Below are positions 23,657-32,773 of a DNA stretch of 64,000 nt, piece after piece. This DNA comes from Fimbriimonadaceae bacterium (GTDB taxonomy: Bacteria > Armatimonadota > Fimbriimonadia > Fimbriimonadales > Fimbriimonadaceae), in NCBI GenBank assembly GCA_019638775.1, contig JAHBTD010000002.1, forward strand, positions 868,001-932,000, in the 5' to 3' direction. A program made the position numbers and the translations under genes. The notes below the pieces were generated by a model. That model made no database searches and was not told the origin of the DNA. It was given only the letters and a program-made list of their open reading frames with translations. Each line of letters begins with the position of its first letter. The stretch's first letter is position 1.

Positions 23657-24985
23657 ATGAACGCTGGCGAGGCTTCCTCATTTTTGTCCACGGGTGTTCA
23701 ACCGCGTACCCTTCGCATTGGATTGCTTGGTTTTGGCACGGTTGGCGAAGGTGTGTACCGTATGCTCGAAGAGAACCGAGAGACCATCGAGGCTCGCGCG
23801 GGCATGGGTCTTGAGATCGTGACCGCAGGCATTCGCGACCAAGCAAAAACAAGGTCCCTTCCCTCTTCATTCTTTACGACCGACCTTGATTCCATTGTCG
23901 AGTCCGCCAACGTCGACGTTGTGGTTGAGCTCATAGGTGGCTGTGATCCCGCAGAACGCCTCATCGAAAAAGCTCTTTCGCTCGGCAAAAGCGTCGTCAC
24001 CGCAAACAAAGAACTGATGGCCAAGCAGGGCGGACGCCTGGTCAACCTCGCCAAATCCAAGGGTCTCGACCTCCATTACGAAGCCGCTGTCGGCGGGGGC
24101 ATCCCACTTATCCAACCGCTCAAACATCAGCTCTCCGGCAACGATCTCGTCAAGATGATGGGAATCGTCAACGGCACCACAAACTACATCCTCAGCAAAA
24201 TGGCAGAGGAAGGCGCCGACTTTGGCGAAGTCCTCCGTGAGGCGCAAGAAAAGGGATACGCCGAGGCTGACCCCACCGCCGATGTCGAAGGTTTCGACGC
24301 CGCTTACAAACTCGCCATCCTCGCCTCAATCGCCTTTGGCAGCCAGGTCGACGTCGAAGATATCTATCGCGAGGGCATCACAAAGGTCTCCAGCGTGGAC
24401 ATGCACTATGCCGATGTGCTTGGCTATCGAATCAAGCTCCTTGCCATCTGTGAGCCCTGGGACGATGGCAAAGCCATCTGCCGGGTCCACCCCGCCATGA
24501 TCCCCAAAGCCCACCCTCTCGCCACGGTCAGCGATGTTTACAATGCTCTCTGGTTCCAAGGCGATTACGTCGGCAGCGTGATGCTCAGCGGCAAGGGAGC
24601 GGGCTCAAAACCCACCGCCTCAGCCGTTGTGGGAGATGTGATTGACGTGGCTCGAAACCACATGGTGGAGGGTCCTGGCAGCGCCATTCCTTGGGCGGCA
24701 GATTTCCGCCTTGCCACTATCGGAGCGCTGCGGACCGCTTACTATTTCCGAGTCCGAGTCAAAGACCAACCCAAAGTCCTCGGCGCAATCGCCAACACAC
24801 TCGGCGACGCCGACGTCTCCCTCGCCGCGATGGAGATGCGCGTTGTTGATCCAGAGCAAAACATCGGCGAGATCGTTTTCCTCACCCACACCTGCCAAGA
24901 GTCAGACTTCCAGCGAGCCCTAAGCGTTATTCGCGATCTTCCGGTGGTGCTGGATGTCTGCTCCGCGATCCGGGTTGAGGAGTAA
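23657..24985 (+). CDS. hom: Homoserine dehydrogenase
   Basis: Reduces aspartate semialdehyde to homoserine, the branch to threonine and methionine. An N-terminal Rossmann domain starts RIGLLGFGTVGEGVYRML. The catalytic domain has TANKELMAKQGGRL, EAAVGGGIPLI and GIVNGTTNYILSKM, with conserved catalytic Lys and Asp positions. A C-terminal ACT domain (about residues 370-442: YFRVRVKDQPKVLGAIANTL) gives feedback control, usually by threonine. ATG at 23657 was chosen over TTG 23648 because CATAAT (23643-23648) sits eight bases upstream of it. Monofunctional, not fused to aspartate kinase. asd of the same pathway lies at 46816. Confidence 0.95.
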   Translation: MNAGEASSFLSTGVQPRTLRIGLLGFGTVGEGVYRMLEENRETIEARAGMGLEIVTAGIRDQAKTRSLPSSFFTTDLDSIVESANVDVVVELIGGCDPAERLIEKALSLGKSVVTANKELMAKQGGRLVNLAKSKGLDLHYEAAVGGGIPLIQPLKHQLSGNDLVKMMGIVNGTTNYILSKMAEEGADFGEVLREAQEKGYAEADPTADVEGFDAAYKLAILASIAFGSQVDVEDIYREGITKVSSVDMHYADVLGYRIKLLAICEPWDDGKAICRVHPAMIPKAHPLATVSDVYNALWFQGDYVGSVMLSGKGAGSKPTASAVVGDVIDVARNHMVEGPGSAIPWAADFRLATIGALRTAYYFRVRVKDQPKVLGAIANTLGDADVSLAAMEMRVVDPEQNIGEIVFLTHTCQESDFQRALSVIRDLPVVLDVCSAIRVEE

Positions 24986-24992
24986 GCAGCAT

Positions 24993-25047
24993 TCCCCCTC
25001 CTTGTCTGAGCGGAGCGAAGATGGGGAGGGGGTGCAGGGGGTGGGGT
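24993..25047. repeat. CCCCTCC...GGGGAGGGGG repeat
   Basis: CCCCCTCCTTGTC, a spacer with GAGCGGAGCGAAG, then GATGGGGAGGGGGTGCAG and GGGGTGGGGTAA. Forms a hairpin and could end hom transcripts. Confidence 0.75.
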
Positions 25048-25119
25048 AACTGAGTCAGATATCCTTTTCGGATGGTAGTCCAGTCTCGCTACCCAATTCT
25101 CTTCTGTCAACATAGAGAA

Positions 25120-25941
25120 ATGCGCGTCGCCTGCTGCCAGCTCACAGTTGCCTTCAACGATCCCCAAACCAACGCCGACCGGGTTTGCGCGACCGTCCGC
25201 GAGCTTTCCAAAAAAGGCGTCGAACTGGCCGTCTTCCCCGAGTGCTTCCTCACCGGCTACGCCGCCGCATCCGCCGAAGAAGCCCGCAGCATTGCCATCT
25301 CCGAAACGGACCACCCCGTCCACACCCAGATTCAAGCGGTCGTTGAGGAGACGGGGATCGTGGCCATTGTCGGTTTTGCTGGAATCGACTCTGAGGACAA
25401 GCTTCGCAACACAGCCGGCCTCTATGAGCCGGGCATGCCGATGCGGCGCTATAGAAAGGCTCACCTGCTTTGCCTGGGTTATGACCGCTTTGACGAAGCG
25501 GGAGACGAACTGGAAGTCTTCGATACCAAGGTCGGCAGAATCGGCATCCTCATCTGCTACGACCTGCGTCCTCCCGAAGCTGCTCGCGTCCTAACTCTGA
25601 AAGGTGCAGAGATCATTTGCCTGCCGACGAACTGGCCGATCGGAGCCGAAGTCTCCGCACAAAGTGGCTCGATCTCGCGTGCGGCAGAGAACCGGGTCTT
25701 CATGGCTACAGCGGATCGTGTGGGCCAGGAAAAGGGCACAACTTTCATCGGACATAGCCGGATCATCGCCCCCAGCGGCCAGATTCTTGCGGCGGCGGAC
25801 CATCGGGATGAAGCGATCGTTATCGCGGACTGCGATCTCGCCCAAGCTCGGCAAAAGCATGTTGTGAACATTCCGGGGGAGTATGAGTTGGATGTGATCG
25901 CCTGCCGCAGACCGGAGCTGTACGGAGTGCTCGGGGAGTAG
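25120..25941 (+). CDS. Carbon-nitrogen hydrolase (nitrilase family)
   Basis: Cytoplasmic amidase or N-carbamoyl hydrolase of the nitrilase superfamily. The catalytic triad is visible: Glu41 (FPECFLTGYAA), Lys113 (YRKAHL) and Cys146 (LICYDLRPPE). The 273 residues match a single-domain nitrilase homologue. ATG 25120 is favoured over 25072 because MRVACCQLTVAFNDP is the usual start of this family. The substrate cannot be read from the sequence; candidates include omega-amides and carbamoyl amines. The following gene is close (49 bases), and both may share a message. Confidence 0.9.
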   Translation: MRVACCQLTVAFNDPQTNADRVCATVRELSKKGVELAVFPECFLTGYAAASAEEARSIAISETDHPVHTQIQAVVEETGIVAIVGFAGIDSEDKLRNTAGLYEPGMPMRRYRKAHLLCLGYDRFDEAGDELEVFDTKVGRIGILICYDLRPPEAARVLTLKGAEIICLPTNWPIGAEVSAQSGSISRAAENRVFMATADRVGQEKGTTFIGHSRIIAPSGQILAAADHRDEAIVIADCDLAQARQKHVVNIPGEYELDVIACRRPELYGVLGE

Positions 25942-25990
25942 CCAGTTAACCCCAGCGAAACGCGCATAAAGATAGAGCGTCAACTCCTCG

Positions 25991-26944
25991 ATGCTCGGTC
26001 TTTCCTACTTGCTCTGCACCTGTCTCCTCAATACCGCCGACGTCGCGTACGTCGCACGAAATCTGAACTCAGACAGCAAACTCGGCAGAGATATTGCACA
26101 GGTTTACATCTGTGATAAAGACGGAAGCAACACGCGACAAATTACAAGCTCGAAGGCGGCCTGTGTCCAAGTGCGCTGGGAGGGCCGGGATGCCATAGCA
26201 TGGACGACGCGCTCGAACGGTGGCAAATTCTCGCTTTGGTACGCGAAAGCCCCATTCAATAACCCCAGGAAGCTTGCTGAAGGCGAGACAATCTCCGCAA
26301 TCGACCCGCGTAACTTCGGCAGCAGCTACCGTGAACCGATCTTCAATATCCGGCCAACACTTTCAGAGAACTTTTTCTCTCCGGTCGGATACGTCATTGA
26401 CGTTGATGGCGACCTACAAGGGAGACGTATCGAATACCTCCCAGTCTTCATGTGGAAGCATCAGCGAGTAAGAGACAACCGAGAAACCCAAGACGACTCT
26501 GTTCGCTGGATCACCGCTGGCGGATACGGCCCGTCGGTTGGAGTCGTCTCGTCGATAGGCAAAGCGCGTTCTGGCCTCATCCTTGAGCGAGATGGCAAGC
26601 AGTATTCCTGCCCCAATTTCGAGGGCATTCCCATCTCGGCCTGGAACAAGAAGGGGGCAACTTCGTCGTGGATCTACTCGATCAGTTGGTTAAAGGGCGA
26701 TCCTGTCGAGAGCTTGCACCAAATGAACTGGCTAACCGGCGAGTTTGAACTGGCTGCATTCGGGCGCGAACTAGACGCCGATGTCGAAAACGAGATAGCC
26801 GCTTCTTCGCTCGACACCGATGGCTCAATCCGTCATAAACCTGTGTCGGGAACATCGACATCTCATGATCTTCGTGCCCGAAAAAGCTACCGATTCACAT
26901 CGGCTGGGATGCGTGTTCGGTCGCTAAGTCTTAGACCGCGTTGA
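25991..26944 (+). CDS. Secreted beta-propeller-like protein
   Basis: 317-residue protein with a short signal peptide (MLGLSYLLCTCLLNTADV). The sequence YICDKDGSNTRQITSSKAACVQVRWEG resembles one blade of a TolB/WD40-like (PD40) propeller, and FSLWYAKAPFNNPRKLAEGE another. Later blades are weaker. There are no catalytic motifs. Probably periplasmic. The function is unknown; TolB-like repeats usually mediate protein contacts. It may be transcribed with the upstream nitrilase gene. Confidence 0.65.
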   Translation: MLGLSYLLCTCLLNTADVAYVARNLNSDSKLGRDIAQVYICDKDGSNTRQITSSKAACVQVRWEGRDAIAWTTRSNGGKFSLWYAKAPFNNPRKLAEGETISAIDPRNFGSSYREPIFNIRPTLSENFFSPVGYVIDVDGDLQGRRIEYLPVFMWKHQRVRDNRETQDDSVRWITAGGYGPSVGVVSSIGKARSGLILERDGKQYSCPNFEGIPISAWNKKGATSSWIYSISWLKGDPVESLHQMNWLTGEFELAAFGRELDADVENEIAASSLDTDGSIRHKPVSGTSTSHDLRARKSYRFTSAGMRVRSLSLRPR

Positions 26945-27010
26945 AGCAGTGGATAGAGCGCTCACATCACGCCTGCACTTGCAGGTCAGGGCATCGCAGT
27001 TATCATGTTC

Positions 27011-27046
27011 TAAGTCCAAAATCTAAAATCCAAAATCCAAAATTGG
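27011..27046. repeat. AAAATCC short tandem repeat
   Basis: Copies of TCCAAAATCTAAAATCCAAAATCC directly upstream of the GH127 start. The family also occurs at 15765-15790, 37954-37981 and 45596-45660. Confidence 0.8.
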
Positions 27047-27059
27047 TATCCTCCTCCCC

Positions 27060-29066
27060 ATGCCCTTTCGTCGCCGCATGCGCTCGCTGCCCCTGTCCTC
27101 CGTCCGCATCACCGACCCCTTTTGGTCAAAGTGGCAAGACACCGTATCGGGCACCACCCTGCTGCACATCCACAAGCAGCTTGAGGAGACTGGGAGGCTG
27201 GAAAACTTCCGCAAGGTCGTCCGGGGCGAGAGCGGCACGCACAAGGGGCTCAAATTCGACGACAGCGACGTTTACAAATGGCTCGAAGCCTGTGCGTACA
27301 GCCTCGCCATCCGCCCGAACCACGAAGTCGGAAAAGCGGCCCGCGAAGCGATAGATCTCATCGCCCAAGCCCAAGAGGCCGACGGCTATATCAACACCTT
27401 TTTCCAGCTCAACTACCCGCAATACAAGTGGGCCAACCTCTCCGCAATGCACGAGATGTACTGCATCGGGCACCTCATCGAGGCCTGCGTAGCGATGGCC
27501 CAATACCACAGCGACGAGGCCCTCCTGAACGTCGGCATCAAAGCCGCCGACCATGTGCTTTCGATCTTCGGACCCGAAGGCAGGCTGGGATTCTGCGGGC
27601 ATGAGGAGATCGAACTCGCATTCATCAAACTCTCGAACATCACCGGCGACCCGAAGTACCGCGAACGAGCCCGCTGGATGGTGGACATGCGTGGTCAGCG
27701 ACCCTCACCGTTCGAGACTGAGCTGGACACAGGAGCCACCAATGCATTAGCGCCGTGGCTTGCCGGATTCATGAATGCCGACGGCAAGTACAGCGGCGAG
27801 TATGCGCAGGACCACGCCCCCGTGCGCGAGCATGACAAGGTCGTTGGACACGCCGTGCGAGCGATGTACCTCTACATCGCCGCCGCAGACCTCGCCGATG
27901 GACAAAACGACCAGGCTCTCGAAGACGCGCTTACCCGCGCCTGGACCAACCTCACCAAGCGTCGCATGTATGTGACGGGGGGCATTGGGCCGTCGGGGAG
28001 CAATGAAGGATTCACCACGGACTATGACCTGCCCAACCTCAGTTCCTACGCTGAGACCTGCGCCGCGATCGGGCTGTTTCTTTGGGGCCATGCCATGCTG
28101 GAGCAGACGGGAGAGGGCGACTACGCCGACGTGATGGAGCTTGCGCTCTACAACGGGCTCCTCAGCGGCATCTCGCTCAGCGGCGACCGCTTCTTCTACG
28201 CTAACCCCCACGAAAGCCACGGAACGCATCAGCGCGTGCCGTGGTTCACCTGCGCCTGTTGCCCGCCGAACATCGCCCGCGTGCTGGCGAACTTGGGGAG
28301 CTATGCGCTCGGGGCTTACGGCTTCGAGGAGCGTGGCTTGGGCGTCCCGCCCAAGCGTCACACGGGCGTCTCGCCCGTGGATTCTGATATCCATGACCGG
28401 GACGGTCATGGGACGCATGGGCGAGACGCCCATTCCACTTCTGACAAGACCGTCTGGATTCACCTCCCCATCGCGATGCAGGCTGAGGTCGCGCCGGGGC
28501 TCAAGATCGAGATCGTCGGCGATTATCCGCGGTCCGGAGAGGTTGAGGTCAAGGTCGATCCCACCGAAGGGATGGAGTTTGTGGTGAAGGTGCGCATTCC
28601 TCTGTGGTGTGGGAATGTCGAGGTCGAGGGTTTGGACGAAGAGGCCGACTATGACGGAAACTACATCCTGATCCGCCGTCGGTGGAAGCCGGGCGACACC
28701 TTTCGTGTGAACTTCGACGTTCAGCCGAAGTGGGTTCGGTGCAACCCGAAGGTTGCGGCAAACCTCGGTCGGGTCGCCCTCATGCGCGGGCCTGTCGTCT
28801 ATTGCCTGCAGTCCGGGGCCGAGGATCGCACCCCACTCCTGGCAAAGGTCAACACCGACACCGAGATTGCCGAGCGTCCGAGCCAGAGCTTCAACGGTTC
28901 GGTAATGCTGTCTGCGCCAGGCTTCCGGGATGCCGACTGGGAGGATGAAGAGCTGTATCTCGACTCTGAGCCGGAATCGGAGAGCGCCGAATTCGAGTTC
29001 ATCCCCTACTACGCCTGGTGCAATCCTGGGCCGAACACGATGGCGGTTTGGGTGAGGGAGAGGTAA
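27060..29066 (+). CDS. GH127 beta-L-arabinofuranosidase family protein
   Basis: Glycoside hydrolase of family 127 (DUF1680), which removes beta-L-arabinofuranose from plant glycans. Of 668 residues, an (alpha/alpha)6 barrel covers about 1-425 and beta domains follow. The zinc/nucleophile site of the family is intact: Glu332 and Cys334 (YAETCAA), Cys400 and Cys401 (CACCPPNIARV). By analogy with HypBA1, one of the CC pair is the nucleophile. No signal peptide, so the substrate would be an imported oligosaccharide. Residues 427-458 (LGVPPKRHTGVSPV onward) are a foreign-looking insert encoded by four REP-like palindromes. TATCCT ends seven bases before the ATG, so the message may be leaderless. 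Confidence 0.9.
   Translation: MPFRRRMRSLPLSSVRITDPFWSKWQDTVSGTTLLHIHKQLEETGRLENFRKVVRGESGTHKGLKFDDSDVYKWLEACAYSLAIRPNHEVGKAAREAIDLIAQAQEADGYINTFFQLNYPQYKWANLSAMHEMYCIGHLIEACVAMAQYHSDEALLNVGIKAADHVLSIFGPEGRLGFCGHEEIELAFIKLSNITGDPKYRERARWMVDMRGQRPSPFETELDTGATNALAPWLAGFMNADGKYSGEYAQDHAPVREHDKVVGHAVRAMYLYIAAADLADGQNDQALEDALTRAWTNLTKRRMYVTGGIGPSGSNEGFTTDYDLPNLSSYAETCAAIGLFLWGHAMLEQTGEGDYADVMELALYNGLLSGISLSGDRFFYANPHESHGTHQRVPWFTCACCPPNIARVLANLGSYALGAYGFEERGLGVPPKRHTGVSPVDSDIHDRDGHGTHGRDAHSTSDKTVWIHLPIAMQAEVAPGLKIEIVGDYPRSGEVEVKVDPTEGMEFVVKVRIPLWCGNVEVEGLDEEADYDGNYILIRRRWKPGDTFRVNFDVQPKWVRCNPKVAANLGRVALMRGPVVYCLQSGAEDRTPLLAKVNTDTEIAERPSQSFNGSVMLSAPGFRDADWEDEELYLDSEPESESAEFEFIPYYAWCNPGPNTMAVWVRER
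28337..28433. repeat. Four palindromes inserted in frame in the GH127 gene
   Basis: Hairpins at 28337-28355 (CTTGGGC arms, loop GTCCC), 28361-28379 (CACGGGC, loop GTCTC), 28392-28410 (CATGACC, loop GGGAC) and 28417-28433 (ATGGGC, loop GAGAC). Arms differ but stay paired; loops alternate between two complementary types. Confidence 0.9.
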
Positions 29067-29130
29067 GAGAGGGCAACGCTTCGTCGTCGCCTGTTCAGAA
29101 TCCGCAGATGCATCTACCCAACCGCAACCC

Positions 29131-29170
29131 GCCAACCACTTGCCAACAACCTACCAACCACTTGCCAACG
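29131..29170. repeat. 11-base tandem repeat array
   Basis: Three to four copies of the CCAACCACTTG family upstream of the NifU-like gene. Confidence 0.85.
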
Positions 29171-29231
29171 CTTCCCCCTAACGTTTCCCACCAAAGTTTC
29201 CGTATAAGTAAGTATAGTTTAGGGGTACCGA

Positions 29232-29516
29232 ATGACTCTTCTTCAGCGCTTATTCAGAAACGGTGAACCGCAGGACCCAGCATCAATGGGCCCGCTGTAT
29301 GCCACCGTCAAAGAGGTCATGCAGGATGTCCAGGCTTACGCCCGATCCCACGGCGGCGACATTCAACTCCTGAGCGTGAATGAAGAAGGCGACGTCAAGA
29401 TCAAATTCCGAGGAACATGCGTAGGCTGCCCAATGTCGGCAGTGACGCTGAAACTAGGGATCGAAGAGCGGCTGCGGGAACTAGTCCCTGGCGTTCGAAA
29501 AGTCATTCAGGTTTGA
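29232..29516 (+). CDS. NifU-like iron-sulfur scaffold
   Basis: Small NifU C-terminal-domain (Nfu-type) protein that carries a [4Fe-4S] cluster for transfer to apo-proteins. The 94 residues include ARSHGGDIQLLSV and the cluster-binding CVGCPMSAVTLKLGIE, with the CxxC pair conserved. TATAGT at 29213-29218 is a likely -10, 13 bases before the ATG. It faces a lipoate-ligase-like gene; lipoate synthesis needs Nfu in some bacteria, but the genes are convergent, so co-regulation is not implied. Confidence 0.92.
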   Translation: MTLLQRLFRNGEPQDPASMGPLYATVKEVMQDVQAYARSHGGDIQLLSVNEEGDVKIKFRGTCVGCPMSAVTLKLGIEERLRELVPGVRKVIQV

Positions 29517-29519
29517 TAA

Positions 29520-29554
29520 GAGAAATCTGATCTCCGATATCAGATATCCGATTT
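29520..29554. repeat. GATATCAGATATCCGAT repeat
   Basis: AAATCTGATCTCCGATATCAGATATCCGATTTTT, split as 29526-29544 and its T-rich end; a palindromic element shared with 7843-7878, and a plausible shared terminator for the two convergent genes. Confidence 0.6.
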
Positions 29555-29555
29555 T

Positions 29556-30290
29556 TCACCCGGCAAACCCAAACGTTTCCCGCATTGTGCTTTCAAGCGC
29601 ATTCTGAAACGCGTTCGCATCGAGCTTGATAAAGAAGCCCTCATGCGCCTCTTCAAAGACCATTTCTGGATCTACCAAAGGCCGCCGACAAGGAATACTT
29701 GCCTGCAGCAAAACCGCCGTATCCGTTAGCCGCAAGGCACAGCCGCAAACCTTCTTGCCGCTCCCCGCATCCACAATGTCGTTCGGGGAGACGTGCATAA
29801 AGCAATCGCTCGACCGGCCTTCGGCGCGCAATTGCTCTGTCTCCTCTCCCAAGAAAGCGTCCACTCCCCCAGAGCGTAGGGCTGAGATCAGCGGTCGGGC
29901 CAAGAATCGATAGACCTTTGCAACCGACTTCGCATCCAGCTCTTCTCCCAATACGCGAGAGATCGCTGACAGCGGCACACCGATCGCCACCGTCACGTCG
30001 TGCCCATGCAGAACGGCCTTCCCGCCCGTCGGACGCACAACCCAAGGAATATCGCAGCTCACACGCAGAGCCTTATCCGGGTCTTGGTTCATTCCCAAGC
30101 TCACCCAAGGGCCGCTCCATCCATAAACTCGACAGCCGACAAAACCCCTCTCAGCGTCGATGAGGAGTTGGGCGTCGCGAGCCATATTTACTTGGCCAAG
30201 ATGAGCCCCTTCGTTGAAGAATATGAACTCGGCATCCTCTCCGCCTTGGAGAGACCGATAGCATCGTTGGTGAGCGGTCTCTGTCTGCAT
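29556..30290 (-). CDS. Lipoate-protein ligase / octanoyltransferase family protein
   Basis: BPL_LplA_LipB-fold protein that attaches lipoyl or octanoyl groups to carrier proteins such as GcvH. Visible motifs: NMARDAQLLID, RVYGWSGPWVSLGMNQD, VVRPTGGKAVLHGHDVTVAIGVP (28943-type RRxxGGGxVxHD variant), and SDCFMHVSPNDIV followed by GSGKKVCGCALRLT with the conserved Lys. The Cys in SDCF aligns with the LipM nucleophile, so an octanoyltransferase LipM is as likely as LplA. 244 residues is normal. A partner in the window is gcvH at 38141-38518. Confidence 0.85.
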   Translation of the reverse strand: MQTETAHQRCYRSLQGGEDAEFIFFNEGAHLGQVNMARDAQLLIDAERGFVGCRVYGWSGPWVSLGMNQDPDKALRVSCDIPWVVRPTGGKAVLHGHDVTVAIGVPLSAISRVLGEELDAKSVAKVYRFLARPLISALRSGGVDAFLGEETEQLRAEGRSSDCFMHVSPNDIVDAGSGKKVCGCALRLTDTAVLLQASIPCRRPLVDPEMVFEEAHEGFFIKLDANAFQNALESTMRETFGFAG

Positions 30291-30357
30291 GTTGAACCTG
30301 AGCTTACCTAATAGACGGACTTATCAATCCTGATGATCCTTGTAAAAAATTGACTAT

Positions 30358-31392
30358 TTAATTCTGTTTGTTAAATGTGAAGTCAGCAATCACCATCCGA
30401 TGGTCCGAGTTTAATGTCTCAGCCGCCCAAACCCGCTTCGGCGTTAACTCCTTGGAATGCCAGATTTGATCGATTCGAACTAGCGGATAAGCGTTCACTC
30501 CGGTGTTGCCCCACCCAACTCCCGCCTTGTTGAAGGAGTCCTCAAGCCACGGTCGTAAAGCGTTCTGCACCGACGCATCGGGTGGTGTATTGAAATCCCC
30601 GCCTACGATCACCAAAGTGTCCTTGGAAACGGCTAGATCGTCCAAAGTTGAGCGTAGCTCGATCAGTTCTTGCCTTCTGCTTCGTCGATTCTCGGCAAGC
30701 CCAGTCCAGCAGTCGGGGCTTATAAAGTTGAGATTAAAGACCGGCGGTTGGAGCCGAAGGCTGACAACTAGCAGCTTCTTCCCACTTCCGAGGTTGAAGA
30801 GCGCCGCAGTTGCGTTGGCAACTGTACGGTTAGAGCCAACAAACGGAATGAAAACAGCCTCCTTCTTCCCTCTTGCCACGATGGAGCAATCGGGTCCGGC
30901 AAAGGCTACACCCTCTTCACCGAATATCTCTTTGGCAAGAAGGTCAAGCTCCGGCTGGCTCGGCGTCTCTTGAAAGAGGACGACATCCGGCTTGTAGGCC
31001 AAAACCTCTTTCGCCGCATCAAACGATCCCCCTTCGCAGTTCAGGCTGATCACTCGCAGATCGCCGCGCTTGTCATCGGCGAAAAGCCCTCGACCCAGCG
31101 AAATCCATTCTTGGGAGAATAGCAACACTGGGATCAGCCACAATCCCGCCCATGCAGCCTTCCTTCTCCAGTTCCTCTTGCGCAGGCTCACCAACAGGCA
31201 CAGCCAAGCAACAAAGCTCCAAACCCACACAGGCAAGATCGCCAGAGCCCAAAGGATGTCCGGCTTGAAGGCATAGAGGAGGCAGTCAAGGAGAATGAGA
31301 GCAAGCCAAATGGAGTGCGCCCTAACGGGCCTACTCTTTCGTGATGTCCGGACATCACTTTCGGGCACGTCAACAGACTCTGCATCACTCAC
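30358..31392 (-). CDS. Membrane-anchored endonuclease/exonuclease/phosphatase family protein
   Basis: A charged N-terminus is followed by two to three membrane helices (about residues 28-105), then an EEP (exonuclease/endonuclease/phosphatase) domain outside. EEP motifs: VISLNCEGG, VVLFQETPS (metal-binding Glu), VIVGGDFNTPPDAS (Asn/Asp pair) and LNSDHRMVIADF (catalytic His). Likely a phosphodiesterase for lipid, nucleotide or DNA substrates, but specificity is unclear. GTG start at 31392; TAAGCT lies six bases upstream on the same strand (31399-31404), consistent with a leaderless message. Confidence 0.85.
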   Translation of the reverse strand: MSDAESVDVPESDVRTSRKSRPVRAHSIWLALILLDCLLYAFKPDILWALAILPVWVWSFVAWLCLLVSLRKRNWRRKAAWAGLWLIPVLLFSQEWISLGRGLFADDKRGDLRVISLNCEGGSFDAAKEVLAYKPDVVLFQETPSQPELDLLAKEIFGEEGVAFAGPDCSIVARGKKEAVFIPFVGSNRTVANATAALFNLGSGKKLLVVSLRLQPPVFNLNFISPDCWTGLAENRRSRRQELIELRSTLDDLAVSKDTLVIVGGDFNTPPDASVQNALRPWLEDSFNKAGVGWGNTGVNAYPLVRIDQIWHSKELTPKRVWAAETLNSDHRMVIADFTFNKQN

Positions 31393-31502
31393 GTAATTAG
31401 CTTATCCATTTCGTAAACATCAAGTCTGATCCCTCCACAGCTGCTGTTGTAGAGGGTACAAAACTGCCTCCAGAGTACGAATCCCGGGGCAACCATTTTC
31501 AG

Positions 31503-32120
31503 TCAAAAGATCTCTGGCACACCACGAGCGGCCGGCGCAACCAAATCCTTCAACCTGTCCGAATGATTGACTTTCCATTTTCGGACAAACTCCAGCTTGC
31601 CCCGTTTATTGATTCGATAAAGGAGGTGGTGGAAGGGTGCCGTCGACTCCTTAAGATCGTAATGCAAGTAGTAGTCGTAATCGTCGAACACCCAATGATC
31701 GGGCTGGCCTTTCCAGTTCACTAGACCTCCATATTCTCCGCCGTTCTGGACTGCCCTCCCCATCTGGAACACTTTGCCATTCCGAAATCCAAGGAAAAGC
31801 GTATCCTGTCCGTGTCCAGCGCCTGAGTGTCCACGCACAGCAGCAACCTTAAAGGGTGCTTTCACAACTGGTTCAAAGACTTTGAAAAAGCGACCATATA
31901 CATACTGCCCTTTTTTGAACTCCACTCCCTCTTCGGGCATCCCATATCCAGCGACTCTCTTTCCATTCTTGTAAAGAAGAACGAAATGCTCGTCATTGAG
32001 CCGTGCATTCATGACATCGAAACGCCACTTCACGCCGGATTCGGTGAACGTAAGCCGTTGCTCGACGACCGTATCGTATGTCGTTTGCTGGCTTATCAAT
32101 AGGGCGAATGGGATGAGCAT
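31503..32120 (-). CDS. Hypothetical secreted protein
   Basis: 205 residues from the ATG at 32120 (an ATG two codons earlier, at 32126, would overlap the promoter). A weak signal peptide MLIPFALLISQQ is followed by a beta-rich sequence with paired motifs (YVYGRFFKVFEPV, VFDDYDYYLHYDL). No family was recognised. The -10-like TAGAGT (complement of 32127-32132) ends six bases before the chosen ATG. Neighbours are the EEP protein and an SLH protein, suggesting an envelope-related group, but spacing is too wide to call an operon. Confidence 0.6.
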   Translation of the reverse strand: MLIPFALLISQQTTYDTVVEQRLTFTESGVKWRFDVMNARLNDEHFVLLYKNGKRVAGYGMPEEGVEFKKGQYVYGRFFKVFEPVVKAPFKVAAVRGHSGAGHGQDTLFLGFRNGKVFQMGRAVQNGGEYGGLVNWKGQPDHWVFDDYDYYLHYDLKESTAPFHHLLYRINKRGKLEFVRKWKVNHSDRLKDLVAPAARGVPEIF

Positions 32121-32158
32121 TTCCATACTCTAATTCGATGATTGGTCAAGGCGCTCCT

Positions 32159-32734
32159 TCAAGGCTTCGGCTTTCCAAATTCTCCAGATGGATAACCCAC
32201 AAGGATGCCCGCGTTGCGTAGGTTCGCAACCGCACCAGTCGCCCAGTGATCGGAAGGAACGTCAGGAAATGGACGAGCAAACCCTGGATACTCTGCGGCC
32301 CAATGCGCTGATAGCTCGTCCACTCTCTTCAGCAAGTCTTCAGGATCGCATGGCCTGTCTTCATAGGAGTTCGAAATCTCCTGAAGCTCCTTCGACACGT
32401 ATCGAATCAATCGCTTCAGTTGCGATAGCTCCCAACCTGTACCTGGAGCAACGGTATCTCGATAAGATTTCTGTTCTTGAGAAGTTGCCGACCAAACCTG
32501 ACTGTATTTCATCACCAGAGCATTCGCCGTCACCGCAAGATCCCATTTCGACGGGAACTCACCCCTGACATGACCAGCGGAGCCATCTGGATAGCCAGCC
32601 AACATGCCCTTGTTCTGGACCACACGGATAAACGGCCTCGCCCACTCAGTCCCTTTGTTCGTCCACTGTTGGGATGATGAGCCGCTGGCAAAAGTCAGCG
32701 CCAAGCCAGCAACAACTACGCGAGTGACCTTCAT
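32159..32734 (-). CDS. SLH-domain secreted protein
   Basis: 191-residue exported protein with signal peptide MKVTRVVVAGLALTFASGSSS. It has two S-layer homology modules, WARPFIRVVQNKGMLAGYPDG (about 31-51) and FPDVPSDHWATGAVANLRNAG (about 154-175, followed by ILVGYPSG). SLH modules bind pyruvylated cell-wall polymer and anchor proteins to the surface. Between them is a helical spacer rich in Glu and Arg. Two modules instead of three is common in SLH proteins of this phylum. Its stop lies 38 bases from the gcvPB end side, on the same strand. Confidence 0.85.
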   Translation of the reverse strand: MKVTRVVVAGLALTFASGSSSQQWTNKGTEWARPFIRVVQNKGMLAGYPDGSAGHVRGEFPSKWDLAVTANALVMKYSQVWSATSQEQKSYRDTVAPGTGWELSQLKRLIRYVSKELQEISNSYEDRPCDPEDLLKRVDELSAHWAAEYPGFARPFPDVPSDHWATGAVANLRNAGILVGYPSGEFGKPKP

Positions 32735-32773
32735 GCTTGAAGGACGGTTGGGAATACCGGAAGATTTCGGTGC

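Noticed and set aside
27747-29135. Minus-strand frame antisense to GH127
   Set aside because: Shadow frame; the opposite strand encodes a protein with intact active site.
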